Of a stretch of DNA of 64,000 bases, positions 1-11,438 are shown piece after piece. Origin of the DNA: Linanthus parryae. Its lineage: Eukaryota; Streptophyta; Magnoliopsida; Ericales; Polemoniaceae. The stretch is taken from assembly GCA_023055425.1 (NCBI GenBank), contig JALGPY010000005.1, forward strand, positions 5,977,501-6,041,500, in the 5' to 3' direction. The stretch's first letter is position 1. Every line of letters starts with the position of its first letter. Made by a program: the position numbers and the translations under genes. The notes below the pieces were generated by a model. The model was not told where the DNA came from and searched no databases. It saw only the letters and a list, made by a program, of their open reading frames with translations.

Positions 1-87
1 GAGTTTGCTCACGATTTTTTCATAGTTTCTTTTCCAAAGGTTTATTTTGTTGACTGATCACCTTAGTCAAAAAAATTTGTTGCGGGG

Positions 88-190
88 GCTAGGGTGGTAG
101 CCCAAGTGGTAGAACATTGAAAGCCCCTACATGACATGAGGTCTCGGGTTCAAACCCGGTTGACTACCAAAATAATTTTTCTAAAAAAAT
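88..190 (+). mobile_element. tRNA-derived SINE-like sequence
   Basis: A polymerase III type internal promoter is visible: an A-box-like TAGCCCAAGTGG at 98-109 and a B-box GGTTCAAACCC at 147-157, 38 bases apart, followed by an A/T-rich tail. The acceptor and anticodon arms do not fold into a normal tRNA, so I read it as a SINE head and not a tRNA gene. A related copy with the same spacing and the same central wording lies at 42567-42650. No target duplication was identified. Confidence 0.45.
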
Positions 191-1429
191 GTTACAGGTT
201 GTTTCCTTTAGTAATAGTTCTAAGCTCCTAGCTAAAAGAATTGGCGCACACTGGAAAAAAATATTGTTTCAGATTTTTTGTGATGTCACTAAATTAACGT
301 ACAAAGGAATAGGAAAATAATATTACTACAAACGAGACATATTTTTACTATTTAATAGCTTAATGAGCCACGTGCAACGCACGTGCTCCGTACTAGTTTC
401 AATGAAATTTACAAGCATATTAATCTAATTAGGTCAATAAGCCAAAAATTAAATAAGTTGTTGTCAACGTTAAAAAATAAAATTAGGAATCAGTATATAC
501 TGACCTTAGCTTGAGGCAGACAATCTCCTCTTTCTAGAATCCATTGCTCTGTAATGGAAGCCGGGCAAACAAAGCTCACACGACAAAGCTAAATTAAGTT
601 GATTATTAGTTTCATCAAGAAAAAAATGTATTTGGACACGAATCTTTGATAACCAGATCGATTGTTACCAACATATAAAGAGAAACGGAGAAATGAAACA
701 TCTATTGAAATTATGGCATTAAAGAGTGCATATTTTCAGAGAAATCATGTGTCCGTTCACTTCAAAAAGATAATTATTCCTCTTACTTGAAGAGGTAACT
801 GAGAGTGTACATTAACTTAATATTTAATATAATTAGTGTAATTCATTTCAGACGTTGTGGAGTTAGGTGGGGTTTTAGGGGATTTTATGTGTGTTTTAAT
901 GGAGGGTATTTGACTAACGTACACAATGTTGATTAATAGAGAATTATTTATTTGGCAACACATAATGTTAATCACTTAGGAATTCTTTAATTCGCTGAGG
1001 GTTATTTTTGGAAAAGGCAAAAAGGTAGAAAACGGAGAAAATACTCTAAAGTGCTAAACACTTTGGAGCCCTTCTGAGGTCAATCAAGTTCAAAGCGGGT
1101 CAACCAAAATCAATCATCAATTACTACTAATGACTAATAATAATTACATTCCGTCCGTTTCATGTAAAAACAATAATGAGATTCGAGGATATTTTGGACA
1201 TTTGTGAAAAAGTAGGAAACACCTCAAGCGAAAAAACACTTGAAGTGGTTAAACACTAATAGCTCCTTCACTCTTTTTAGTAGTAGAGAATAGAGATTAC
1301 CTTGACTTGGCAGCAATTACTGCCAAATTGGAGTTCCAGTTTTTGGACCCCTTCAAGCAATATTCTTGGATCACCTTGACTTGGCAGCAATTACTACTCG
1401 TCAGACCCGTTTTCCAACCAGTTCCTCGG

Positions 1430-1660
1430 CAGGGGCGGACAAATGTAAGGCAAGGGGTGGCAATTGCCTCCCTGAAATTTGAAAATTTCTACTAATACTC
1501 TTAATTTTATAGATTTTTTATGACTATTCCATAAGTAATGTAGAATATTAACCCCCCCCCCCCCCCCACCTCTAAAATTTCAAACTGTCCATTGGCCAAA
1601 GTGATTAATTGTTACTAGGGTTCGAATCTCCTCCCAGTCAATATTTTTTTCCCTTTTTTT
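1430..1660. repeat. Interspersed-repeat fragment with 16-bp poly-C tract
   Basis: The stretch holds a GGGGCGGAC-type start, the phrase AAGGGGTGGCAATTGCC, a run of 16 C at 1552-1567 and, at 1618-1630, a sequence close to a polymerase III B-box (GGTTCGAATCTCC). It looks like a degraded non-autonomous transposon or SINE end. A similar GCGGACC...CCCTCC sequence occurs near 41815. I cannot assign a family. Upstream (190-1430) I see only AT-rich non-coding DNA and a short direct repeat (CTTGACTTGGCAGCAATTAC near 1302 and 1376). Confidence 0.3.
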
Positions 1661-1710
1661 TCATCATTATGTTTTTGTGTATAATTGCTATGAGATATGA
1701 CGAATTTTAA

Positions 1711-3273
1711 CTATTTACTTTGACTTTTGACTTTCGGAATCTTGTCCCGGCTGACTTGATTCCGTAGCTCCGCCACTGTTTTTGGGTATACTCTTTGGAT
1801 TATTTGGGGGTGTCGAGAAATAAGGAGATGTTTTACCACAAATAGTTTGACACTCGCGCCATTAAATGTTAAACGGGATAGAATGTCGACAAAAACTTCA
1901 TTAGGCAGTTGGCTTATGCGGTCTACCACATTATTGGCACTCTGATCGTAAAAACAAATTGATTAGAAACGGGTTACCAAAGATTGACAAGTAACAGTAC
2001 CATTGCAGTAACCATGCAAAAATCTGTAGTACCTGGTTGGCAACACTAATCTAAAATCTGAAGTAACTAAGAATACTATTGCAGTAACCATGCAAAAAAT
2101 CTGTAATGCCTAGTTGGCAGCCCTAATCTAAAATCTGAAGTATCAGAGCACGTTCACCCGTTTGAGCACTAAACTCAGCCAACTTTGTTTGATGCGTGAT
2201 TCCACTCATTAGGTAATTTTGCATTGGTGGTAAGGTGAAGAGTGATTTTTGAAGAATTTTAGTGCTAGAGTGAGGTGACCTAAGCACTGGTGAAGAGTTA
2301 TTCACAACCAAAGGGGTTCTGGTGCACTAGGGCAAAACAATATCCATGCATGTTATCGTGTGTTTTTCAACTAGCTTGGCAAAATTGTGAGAGAAGGGCA
2401 CCAGGGCACTTCGTCCTATGCACTTGAACTCTGATGTGAAGGTGAAACATGAAACTCGACTGATTTGGTGGAGGAATGAGGTTGTACCGAGATATTAGGG
2501 CATTGGTGATCAATCTTTTTTATGTGATTTTCCTTCAGTTTAACAAAGTTGTGAGAGAGGCACTAGGACACTTTGAAGTGCACTGAAGTGCCCAAACAAC
2601 TCCTGCCCCAAACCTTGGTGGAAACATGATTAGGGATATTAAGAAATTATGGTGATGGAGTGAGGTGGCTGGCGCCTAGACAGAGGGCAAAGAGCGCATG
2701 GCAGAATCAAGCACATTGGAAGGGATGCTAATGAAGTGGCTAATGCACTTGCCAATATGGGTGCGGAGCAAGTGGATTATCTGAAGTTGATTGAGGAGGC
2801 CCCGGACAATGTGAAGGGTCAAATAATTGCGGATAGGCTCGGGATGGAGAGTTTCTTCTAGTTTTGTTGTTTGGGTGTCTGGTGTATTTGTCAGTTGGTT
2901 TGTACTAAACTCTGTTTGAACTTTCATTTTCCGTAGTAGCTAAAAAAAGAACATGATTGTTCCCACTTCCCACCTTCCAGTCAAATAGTCAAGTTTTACA
3001 GGATGATTTTAGGAGAATTTTTTTACTGCTGCATTAGGGAGCACCACGTGGTGCTCTACAACCAATTAAAGTGCAACACTTCTATAAACCGTGTGATGCA
3101 AAATTTCTCCAATTAGACTATTTTTATAAATGAAAATTTGTTATTTTAAATTTTGTTTCTTCAAACACAAAATAATATAAAAAATAAAACAAAGTCAAAA
3201 TTAATAATAACATGAATAAGCAAAGAGACACTAAGACTCCGACCTGAATTTCACACACAGGAGATCCTGCCAT
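1711..3273 (-). pseudogene. Truncated F-box gene, copy A
   Basis: This is the third, broken member of the local F-box family. A 30-base upstream coding exon (3273 to 3244) encodes MAGSPVCEIQ and ends in CAG before a GT donor. The second exon begins after an AG at 1942 and keeps about 28 codons of the F-box (VDRISQLPNEVFVDILS). At about 1858 homology to the intact copies stops abruptly and unrelated sequence follows, running open to a stop at 1711. The LRR and FBD parts are absent. Its intron carries a LINE fragment (2699-2948) missing from copies B and C. The codon matching copy B's internal ATG is GTG here (1927-1929). It is very unlikely to make a working ubiquitin-ligase receptor. Confidence 0.75.
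2699..2948 (+). mobile_element. 5'-truncated LINE: RNase H tail and poly-A
   Basis: The plus strand encodes, in the frame starting near 2705, HIGRDANEVANALANMG and then stops near 2860. This is the C-terminal end of the RNase H domain found at the end of plant LINE ORF2. A ~90-base 3' UTR and a short A-run (2942-2948) follow. Compared with the homologous intron in copy C (around 15150), the LINE sits exactly between AGAGCGCA and GAACATGATTG, and five bases (CAGCT) of the empty site were lost. The insertion therefore postdates the duplication. Confidence 0.7.
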
Positions 3274-4112
3274 AGCTTTCACGGTTATAGGGGTTCTGGT
3301 GCACTGGGGCCGTTATTAAGTAACCTGCAAAGAGCACCAACAACACCTGGGAAAGCTGTTGTGAATTCTTGACAAATGTTGTTTGGTAAATATTACGTAA
3401 AAGTTGCTGTGAAATATTGATATAGTAATTATGTGTTTGGTAAAATCAATTGAGAAGTTGCTGTGAGAGGGTAAAATGACAAAATATATGACATGTGTCA
3501 TTTCCGAAAAGATAACTATTGATATTTAAAAAAATTGTAATGTTGAAATCGTTCGTAGTAAATTAATGAAAATCACTTTATAGAAAAGCATCTCCCCCCT
3601 TGCTTCCTGAAAACTGTTGTGGGACAGCAGAAATTGTCCGGAAAAACAGAAATTTTATTTTTACCAGACACACTAAAATTACTTCTGTTGTCGAAAAGCA
3701 ATTGTGTTGGCAGCAGAAGGATTCTCAAACTCACCCTAAGTGCTTTCAACAATTTTCCCGAGAATTGAGACGATTTAGGCGTTCAATTGCATATCATATC
3801 CTTCTCCACTTGTTAACTCCAATAAAATTATTAAAATATTGTCTTATTTTTTTTTGTCTGTAGTCGTCGAATCAGAACACACAGTTTCCTCAGTTTTGAA
3901 TTACTCTAGAGCTTAATTTCTAATTAATCGTGGGATCAATATCTTACGGTAGAAATCATGTCAAAAGTTTATGATTTGGTTGCACACACTTTTGTTTTGT
4001 GTTTATAGTGGCATCTCTCTTTTCCCAAGTGTATATTGATCCCCTTGAACCAACCTGATTCAGTTACATACTTACCTCCGTTTCTTCTTTTTTTTCATGC
4101 TTTGATTTTTTC

Positions 4113-4290
4113 ACTCGTAATCGAGTTACTTTGACCCAGTGATTTGAATGACATTGCATATGTAATTTTTTGATATTTTTTGCATGGTGTTGTAGAGAAA
4201 AAGTTTATCTACAACACCGTGCAAACGTTGTCAGAAAATTGCATCATTCTATTATCGAAATCACTGGGTCAATGCGATCAAGTGAATAGT
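4113..4290. repeat. Foldback (MITE-like) hairpin
   Basis: The core is an almost perfect inverted repeat. GCATGGTGTTGTAGA at 4182-4196 pairs with TCTACAACACCGTGC at 4208-4222 (one mismatch), leaving an 11-base loop. Outer arms also match: TGACCCAGTGATTT (4132-4145) against AAATCACTGGGTCA (4258-4271), with looser pairing between them. This is the structure of a small non-autonomous DNA transposon, and a transcript would fold into a long hairpin. Confidence 0.6.
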
Positions 4291-4749
4291 GATATGAATA
4301 GTAACAGGCAGAAAGAGAGGGAACGGAGGAGTAATGGCTTTTACATCGTGGATGCGTCTATATTAGGTTGACATATAGAGCAAAGGGAGATATGAAGTTA
4401 TACTATAACGTGTGATGTTAAATGTCACATGATATATTATACTGTAAGATTTGCTGACGTTTTATTCTGGGATTGATAACAAAGTTATGTAACTGTGTGT
4501 GAAGGGAGGACGATTCTTTGCCTTCTTTATGTGTGTCAGCCGTAAGTTTGCCATGGCAGTTCTGCACAACTTATAGTACAAGTTTGTTGGCTCGATTTGC
4601 TGGGTTAAGATAACATTTCCGTTTTTTCAGTTATAGTGATGTATGATCTTTATTAAACATAAAATTCTTGGAAGGTGAGAAATTACAAGTTTCAGTTGTT
4701 TCAGTAGCAACATCTTCAAGTCCCAGGTAGACATGAGGGACCAACTCTG

Positions 4750-5155
4750 TTGCTAGCTGGTACCAGAGGCGTATCTGAAAGGAATCGAGAGTGATTGAAT
4801 ATGAAGAACCCTAATTGCAGGGTATGAACGGCGAGAGAGAAGGCTTAATATTCATTGAACAAAACTGATAATGAAGCCATACATAAAACCTAGTGATAAG
4901 AGGATATAAATACTGCCTATCTAACGGTAGGAAGTGTACTGGACACTAATCCAACGGTAGGATCTTAGCTAGGGTTTCTGAGGTGACAAAAGGACAGAAA
5001 TACCCTTATAGTCTTGGGTGAATTACAACTGATGATGAAACATTAATGGGCTGGATGGATTGGGCCAGAGACTCCATGATTTGAGCTGGGCTTCTGCATT
5101 ATTGACTGGACTGGGCCATTCTTGGATCATACGGTTAATAGTATCCATCAGTCTC
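4750..5155 (-). mobile_element. Possible LTR fragment
   Basis: Read on the minus strand, the segment starts TGATGGATACTATTAACC (complement of 5131-5148), has a TATA-like TATTTATATCC near 4903-4913 and ends in low-complexity sequence. This resembles a Ty1/copia-type LTR, but I did not find a second LTR, coding sequence or target duplication. It could equally be another repeat class. Confidence 0.3.
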
Positions 5156-5409
5156 ATCCTACAATATCGTCATGTACCAGTATGAAAAGGGAAATAATAA
5201 CCTGCATATGCAAAAACAGGCCTGGGCTGCCTCTCTTGTGTAAAGAGCAGAGTTTTGTACGGATTCCGAGATCATCAAAACCAAAACTAAAATGTTTAAT
5301 AATACCGTAGATGGGATTATACCGAGAGTTCAATTTTGAAGTAACACATCACAGAATTTTCTTTTTGAGGGAAGTCACACACCACCATTACATACCACAC
5401 CACAATTAG

Positions 5410-8266
5410 CTACATACCAACCACAATTAGTTGAGCACTAAGGGGAAACATTTCCTTCAAATCTTTGACATCTTTGTCTATTGCTGCTAGCCGCTTTGGC
5501 AAGTCCGTCCTACATCTCGCTCCTGGATGGAAGGGATCGATAACCAAATTTTCAAGATTGACAGCATTTGTTAGCACAAACTCGGCCATCTCAATGTCAA
5601 CATGACCCCCTTGGTACCCAAGTATTTTTGCTTCTTTGAGGCATTGATGAGGAGGTTGCATCACCAAAGTCTTTATGTGATGTCTTTTTGATGTACGGTA
5701 CGGTGACCTAGACTGCAAGAAACAAGGGACAACCTAATAAATAAATTTCACGAACAAGAATGCGGTCGTCGTAAGCAAATAACTAAAAAGAAAAGGGGTT
5801 TGTAAATTACCATGAGTATAAACTTTGCCAAAACGGGAGCTGCTGCAATTAATCTGGTAAATTTGTCAAATATGATGTCAAAATCCAGTCTAAAATCCAG
5901 CATTAGATGCTTGAGATTGCTAAGCTCGCCAAAACTGGGTAAATCCCTACAGGACTGTTTTCACAAAACAACACACCGAATCAAAGTTAGTACTACTGAT
6001 CATCACCTTGCAGAATGATTGCAAAAAAGTAGTTACGAGTTATCAAATACTAGAATGATTTCGAAAAGTAGTAGTAATTATCATAACTCACCCTATAATC
6101 CAAACGCATTCTTAGTGTCAGGGTCTCTAACTGCCAGAGAAGGCTTCTGAAAGGAACCAGAGCATAAGTCACATCCTCACCGAGTGCACCACCAAGATCC
6201 AACTCAGTGAGACGCGGGTTGCTACCAATATAAAACTTCACTATTCTCCCGTAGTAAACAAATTTTTCAAGCTTGGGAGCTTCTATCTCAATACTTCGTA
6301 CTATTCTGCAACTGTGGCACTCCAGGTACTTCAACGAGAGAGAAGAACCAACTACTTTCAGATCCGAAAGTGTGTCCGAGTATATAACTGACAGCACCTC
6401 CAAATAAGGACAGTTCGACAGCAAGTATTCCACAAGTTGACCATCAATATTCACATAGTTAAGACGAATGCTTCTGAGATTCTTAAGGTTGTTCACGTTC
6501 GACACGCTGGTGATGTAATCACAACATTCCTTTGAAATAGTATAAATCCCCTGAACGCGGAACCCTGAGAAATCGAGATCGACGGTTTTGACCCTCTTCC
6601 GTATCATGAATTTTATCCACTCGTCGATGTCTTGAGTAGCACTTGTGTCCAAGTCAAACTTCACACTGAACTCTTCGATAGAAGGACATTCGTGTAATCT
6701 CACCACACGATTCACCCATGCCCGGACCTTGGACCTCATTTGATCTGTTCTTCTTTTTAATTCACGGGGGTTGTTGCACCTGCGGTCTAGGACTAGGACA
6801 TATTGTTTTCCAGACCCAAAGTTCAGACGGCCAGTCATTTTCCACAAATCCCGCCATCTTTTGGAGAGGACGCTGCTCCTTCCAACTTCATTAAATGTTA
6901 AAAGGGATAGTATGTCGACAAGAACTTCATTAGGCAGCTGGCTTATGCGGTCTACCATATTATTGGCACCCTGATCGTCAAAACCAATTGATTAGAACCG
7001 GGTTACCAAAGATTGACAACTAACAATACCATTGCAGTGACCATGCAAAAAACTGTAGTGCCTGGTTAGCAACCCTATTCAAAAATCTGAAGTAACTAAC
7101 AATACCATCGCAGTAAGCATGCAAAAATTTGTAGTGCCTGGTTGGCAGCCCTAATCTAAAATCTGAAGTAAGAGAGCACCGTTGGAACTCTAAACTCAGC
7201 CAACTTTTTTTTACGCATGTTTCCACTCATTAGGTAATTTTGCATTGGTGGTTAGGTGAAGAGTGATTTTTTGAGAATGTTAGTGCTACAATTAGGTGAC
7301 CTAAGCACCGGAGCAATGGTCAAGAGCTATTCACCCATAGGGGTTCTGGTGCATTAGCACAAAAACTATTCGTGCATGTTATCATGTGTTTTTCAAACAG
7401 CTTTGCAAAATTGTGAGAGAAGGGCACCAGGGCACTTCGTTCGTGCATGTTATCATGTGTTTTTCAAACAGCTTTGCAACATTGTGAGAGAAGGGCACCA
7501 GGGCACTTCGTTCGTGCATGTTATCATGTGTTTTTCAAACAGCTTTGCAACATTGTGAGAGAAGGGCACCAGGGCACTTCGTTCGTGCATGTTATCATGT
7601 GTTTTTCAAACAGCTTTGCAACATTGTGAGAGAAGGGCACCAGGGCACTTCGTTCCTATAAGTTCGATGTGAAGGTGAAAAATGAATTTTAAATGATTTT
7701 AGTGTTGGAATGCGGTGGTGCCTAGATAGAGCATTGGTGACCATTCAATTTAGCAAAGTTGCAAGAGAGGTACTAGATACTAGGGCATTGAACTTTGACG
7801 TGAAGGTGAAAAAGTTGAAGTGCTCCTAAGGCAGTTGAGAGTGCACTGAAGTGCCCAACAACTCGTGCCCCAAACCAGGTGGAAACATGATCTAAGAGGT
7901 TTTGATGTTGGTTTGAGGTGGTGCCGAGACAAAGGCACAGCTGAACATGGTTGTTTCCACTTCCCACTCAAAGCTAGTCAAGTTTTTCAGAATGATCTTA
8001 GGAGAAATTTTTTACTGGTCAACAAATTAAGGTGCAACACTTCTATAAACAACTGATTGGCAGACACTCATTCGTTGTAGAGCACCACGTGATGCAAAAT
8101 TTCTCCGATTAAACTATTTCTATAAATGAAAATTTGTTATTTTATAAAACATGATTTTTTGTATTTCTACAAACAAAAAATAAAATAAAGTCAAAATTAA
8201 TAACATGAATAAGCAAAGAGACACTAAGAGTCCGACCTGAATTTCAGACACAGTAGATCCTGCCAT
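5410..8266 (-). CDS. F-box/LRR/FBD protein gene, copy B
   Basis: Probable substrate receptor of an SCF (Skp1-Cullin-F-box) ubiquitin ligase, substrate unknown. Proposed exons on the minus strand are 8266-8237, 6970-6092, 5954-5811 and 5712-5410, all with GT-AG borders and all phase 0, giving about 451 residues, normal for this family. The first exon encodes MAGSTVSEIQ. The second carries the F-box (VDRISQLPNEVLVDILS...SVLSKRW, residues ~16-50) and leucine-rich repeats. The third adds an LRR (LPSFGELSNLKHL). The fourth carries the FBD domain ending LSAQLIVVGM. An ATG at 6958 is an alternative start (437 residues), but the equivalent codon is GTG in copies A and C, so I favour the upstream exon. 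A 5' untranslated exon probably lies near 9040-9180. It shares all exon borders with copy C. Confidence 0.82.
7369..7652. repeat. 71-bp tandem repeat, four copies, in the copy B intron
   Basis: Four nearly identical 71-base units start at 7369, 7440, 7511 and 7582 (TTCGTGCATGTTATCATG...GGGCACTTCG). The homologous introns of copies A (near 2345-2410) and C (near 14805-14870) contain the unit once, so the expansion is specific to copy B. Short open frames through the array are repeat artefacts. Confidence 0.9.
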
Positions 8267-8475
8267 AGCTTTCACAGTTATAGCCTCTATCAAATTCTCA
8301 AGTAGCCTGCAAAGAGCACCAACAACAGCTGGATCATGTTCAGTATCAACTGAAAATCTTAAATTCAACTTACCTGATCATAATACAAGTCAAAAAAAAT
8401 CTTGTATAAGTTTGATTGGTTAAAACAGATTTCGTTGAGGGCATAATGGACTTTTAGCTAGCTCGCTAGAAGAAA

Positions 8476-8496
8476 GGGGGGGGGGGGGGGGGGGGG
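8476..8496. repeat. Poly-G tract (21 G)
   Basis: A run of 21 G sits upstream of the copy B first coding exon. The equivalent place in copy C (near 15684) has only six G, so the run expanded after duplication or is inflated by sequencing slippage. Confidence 0.85.
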
Positions 8497-9205
8497 TGAG
8501 TTTGTGTGTTTCAGTTCTTTTTCTTAACTACTTACTGACACAAAAAGTAAGTAAAGCACACAAAACTATGGTAGTACCTTATCACAGAACAAAAGTACTC
8601 GGAAGATTACCCAAAAAAAAAAGTAGTCAGATTTATTTTCTTTTGCTGATGTTGTAGTTTAGCAAATTGTGATAACAGATCTGAATTGTGAGAACAGGTC
8701 TGAAATAGTCAAAGATTTTATTGATTTATATATTTTGCATAGAGGGCAAAGCCAGAGTCGTGAAGATGGTTATGAAGACGGTACAAAATTAACGGCATGC
8801 CTTTTCCTCAATCAGAATCCTCAAATCGGCCTTTGATCTTGAGCAATTCGACTGGGGTCAGGAAGATCAAATTCAAACAAGAAAAAGACACGATTCTGAT
8901 CAACAGCACACACAGACATGGACTCTTTGAAGACCAATTGTCAGAGAAAAAAACACGTATATGGTCTGAACAAACAGAGGTAGTTAAAAAACGATATAGG
9001 ATTAGAAGCTTTTGAACATCATTACTTCTTGCGACGATACCTCAATTCACAGCAATCAATAACTTAATCAGCCTTTTGTGCTTAATCTGCAATTCAATCT
9101 TCGACTGCACCCAATAAATTAAACTTTCCTACAGTTCCTCGCTGCCTTCAATTTACTCTCATATATCTCTCCCACGCCTAGGGTTACAGGGTAGAGATCT
9201 ACAGA

Positions 9206-9206
<1 letters not shown>

Positions 9207-9286
<80 letters not shown>

Positions 9287-9296
9287 TATACATACA
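9207..9296. repeat. (TA)n microsatellite
   Basis: A long TA dinucleotide run marks the outer edge of the duplicated block of copy B, with a few CATA units at its right end. Copy C has a much shorter TA run at the same place (about 16399-16421). Confidence 0.9.
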
Positions 9297-9299
9297 TGG

Positions 9300-9851
9300 G
9301 GGCACGCCTAGGGCAATCAATATTATTACTGATTTGCTTCATTTTGTTAATCATCTTTGGCTATCAGGTACTATACCCATGCATATTAATAAACCCTTCG
9401 GGTTCTCATTCCGAAAATTCATTTGCCTCAAACTACTACTGATTTTCGCCCTATTCGACTTTGTATGATCCGAAAAAGTATCGAAGATATGAAGCAGCGG
9501 GAGATTTAGGTGAAGAATTTGAAGATTTAGACGAAAAAAGTGAAGAGATAGATAAAAGAGAGAGTAGGGAGACTAGGGTTCAGAGACTGGTATTCTTATT
9601 GCTTGCATAAACAGGAGATTATATCTCTTTTAAGTAGATAAAGTTGTAACCTCAATCTAGCCTAGACTCTTGAAGCCCGGATCAACTAAATATCAAATAA
9701 CATAATTGAATAACTAATACTGATTAACTACTAAATAAATAAATAAATAAATAATATTAATATTACATCTCGTATCACTCTCCCACACTTAAAAACCGCC
9801 TTGTTCTTGCCCGTCTCGAACGTCTTGAAGAACATCGTTTTGTATACTCGT
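9300..9851. other. Non-coding stretch beyond the copy B block
   Basis: No gene is recognised. The segment from about 9370 to 9800 resembles degraded retrotransposon sequence (a CTCTCCCACACTTAAAAACC word and an AAATAAATAAATAAATAA run near 9735), but no coding domain survives. Confidence 0.35.
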
Positions 9852-10910
9852 TGTAACGACCCGAAACCCAGGGCGTTATTTTAGGAAATAATAATCAAAA
9901 CCGGCGCGACGATCCAACCGGCACCACCTGCGCTCACCGCGGGTACCAAAACAAGGACTCGTCTGCCAAACAGGTACCGTCTGAGCCACCAGCTCAGGTA
10001 CCAAATACAATATCGTATCTCAATAAACGCTTATTCATTTAATTTCGTAAAAAGATGATACAGTGGTACGTGATTCACGATTGAAAATAGTAATTTTATA
10101 AAAGAATGTGTTTACAAATAATCTGATACAACAATCCAAATAAGAAGCTTTAATCAAATCTAATAAAGCTATCACTTCAATTCTACCATTTGATCCGTCC
10201 GTCGTAACCTGCAAACACTGTTAGGGGGTGAGCTCGCGCCCAGTAGGTCGTTCACCGCAACAGTAGGGTGAAATGCAATAAACAATATAATTATAGCAGG
10301 TTACACGTAATATCACATATCACGTAATAATCATTTAGCACCAAATAGCATGCGAATCGATAATAACGACAATAAGCGGATCAACATATATTTAACACGA
10401 AGCATGCTCATAAACCGTAAGCGATAATGATATTGTAAAGTGCATAACCCCCTACCTCAATAATAGCATCTGATAGCGACTTTGAGATAATAACAGCAGC
10501 TCCAAGTATAGAGTAACACTAGTATTGCTCTCTCACTTATCAATGACTAACTCGAGTCTGGAATGAGAAATAACTATAACACTGGACCCTATTTATAGAA
10601 GTAGTCGACCAATCACGTCGCGATGTGTCATAGGGACACGTGGCATCCATGTATGGTTCAGAGGCCAGAGTCGCGACATATGTCGCATACGTGTCACGCA
10701 TGCAGAGCAGCAGGCTATGGTGGTGACACACGGGAGGGTTACGTGTCAGAAGAATCTGACTTGCAGTAGGACACGTGTCGCACATGTGACGAAAGCTGCC
10801 ACGCGACGACACGCAGCAGGGGCGTGTGTCAATCATCTGGGACAGTGGCTAAGGCAGTGACATGTGTCACCCTACGTGTCATTCATACAATTAACACATA
10901 TACAAGCTAA
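9852..10910 (-). mobile_element. LTR fragment with its own promoter (gypsy-like)
   Basis: The left edge reads TGTAACGACCCGAAACCC, so on the minus strand the LTR ends ...CGGGTCGTTACA, close in style to the end of the solo LTR at 18233. The minus strand holds a strong TATA box, TATAAATAG (10597-10589). Just upstream of it (10608-10885) are repeated ACGTG cores within words such as GACACGTGGC and GACACGTGTC. I interpret the block as U3-R of an LTR transcribed on the minus strand. The right (5') end and target duplication were not found, so it may be a truncated solo LTR. Confidence 0.45.
10589..10885 (-). promoter_or_regulatory. TATA box with clustered G-box/ABRE-like motifs
   Basis: Five ACGTG cores lie at about 10637, 10689, 10741, 10771 and 10874; two are full CACGTG palindromes. 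Further near-matches (CACGTCG at 10615, CATGTGTCAC at 10861) sit among them. All lie upstream, on the minus strand, of TATAAATAG at 10597-10589. G-box/ABRE elements bind bZIP and bHLH factors in plants, so stress, ABA or light responsiveness of this LTR is an inference from motif content only. Confidence 0.45.
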
Positions 10911-11438
10911 CATACTACAAGTCATTATGTACTAATCATGATTAACTAAGCTAAGTAACACTTAAACGAATGATTAGTACTAATTATTTCCTAAATATTT
11001 TTATCCTTAATTTAGCGATTAAAGAAGATATTAGTAATTCTGGTGTATTTCTGGACGAGCTTAACTATCATAGTTTCACAATTATGAGTTCATCTATCAG
11101 GATACTAAATAACATAAAATTCACTTAAGTAATATAAGCTTCAGAAATACAACCACTACACTGCATACAATAGCAATTACGCATGCTAACAGGTAATGTC
11201 AAAAACACATATTTATAGTAACTTTAAGTATTTCATGCTTTCCAAAATCAGGGATAATAACTCGTGGTATTAAGCTTCAATACAGCTTGCTCAAAATAAT
11301 TAGGCAGAAAAATTAAATGAGGCCAAATTGAAGAATTGGGCTTGAATTTAGCTCTTAGCCCAAAAGATGAAGGCAGCCCAAAGTAAAAAATAAAAAATAA
11401 ACCCATCTGAATAAGTAAACCCAATTTCAGAAGGTGGG

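Larger units (their letters stand above)
3330..5400. other. Intergenic stretch between F-box copies A and B
   Basis: No gene is supported here. Contents from left to right are an AT-rich sequence with TIR-like words (3330-3745, ending in a CTCAAACTCACCCTA word typical of small DNA transposons, family not assigned), a foldback element (4113-4290), and a possible LTR fragment (4750-5155, listed separately). Short open frames such as 3600-3863 and 4180-4371 have no recognisable protein features. Confidence 0.4.

Noticed and set aside
92..165. Possible tRNA gene
   Set aside because: A and B boxes are present, but the anticodon arm does not form and the acceptor stem is imperfect; a related copy at 42567 points to a SINE.
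7376..7629. Pair of 60-codon ORFs with identical repeated peptides
   Set aside because: Produced by the 71-bp tandem repeat in an intron, not by a gene.
8120..8368. Longer protein-coding exon reading LLENLIEAITVKAMAG upstream of the mini-exon start
   Set aside because: The extra residues are not kept in frame in copy C, where the sequence before the ATG differs; more likely 5' untranslated exon sequence.
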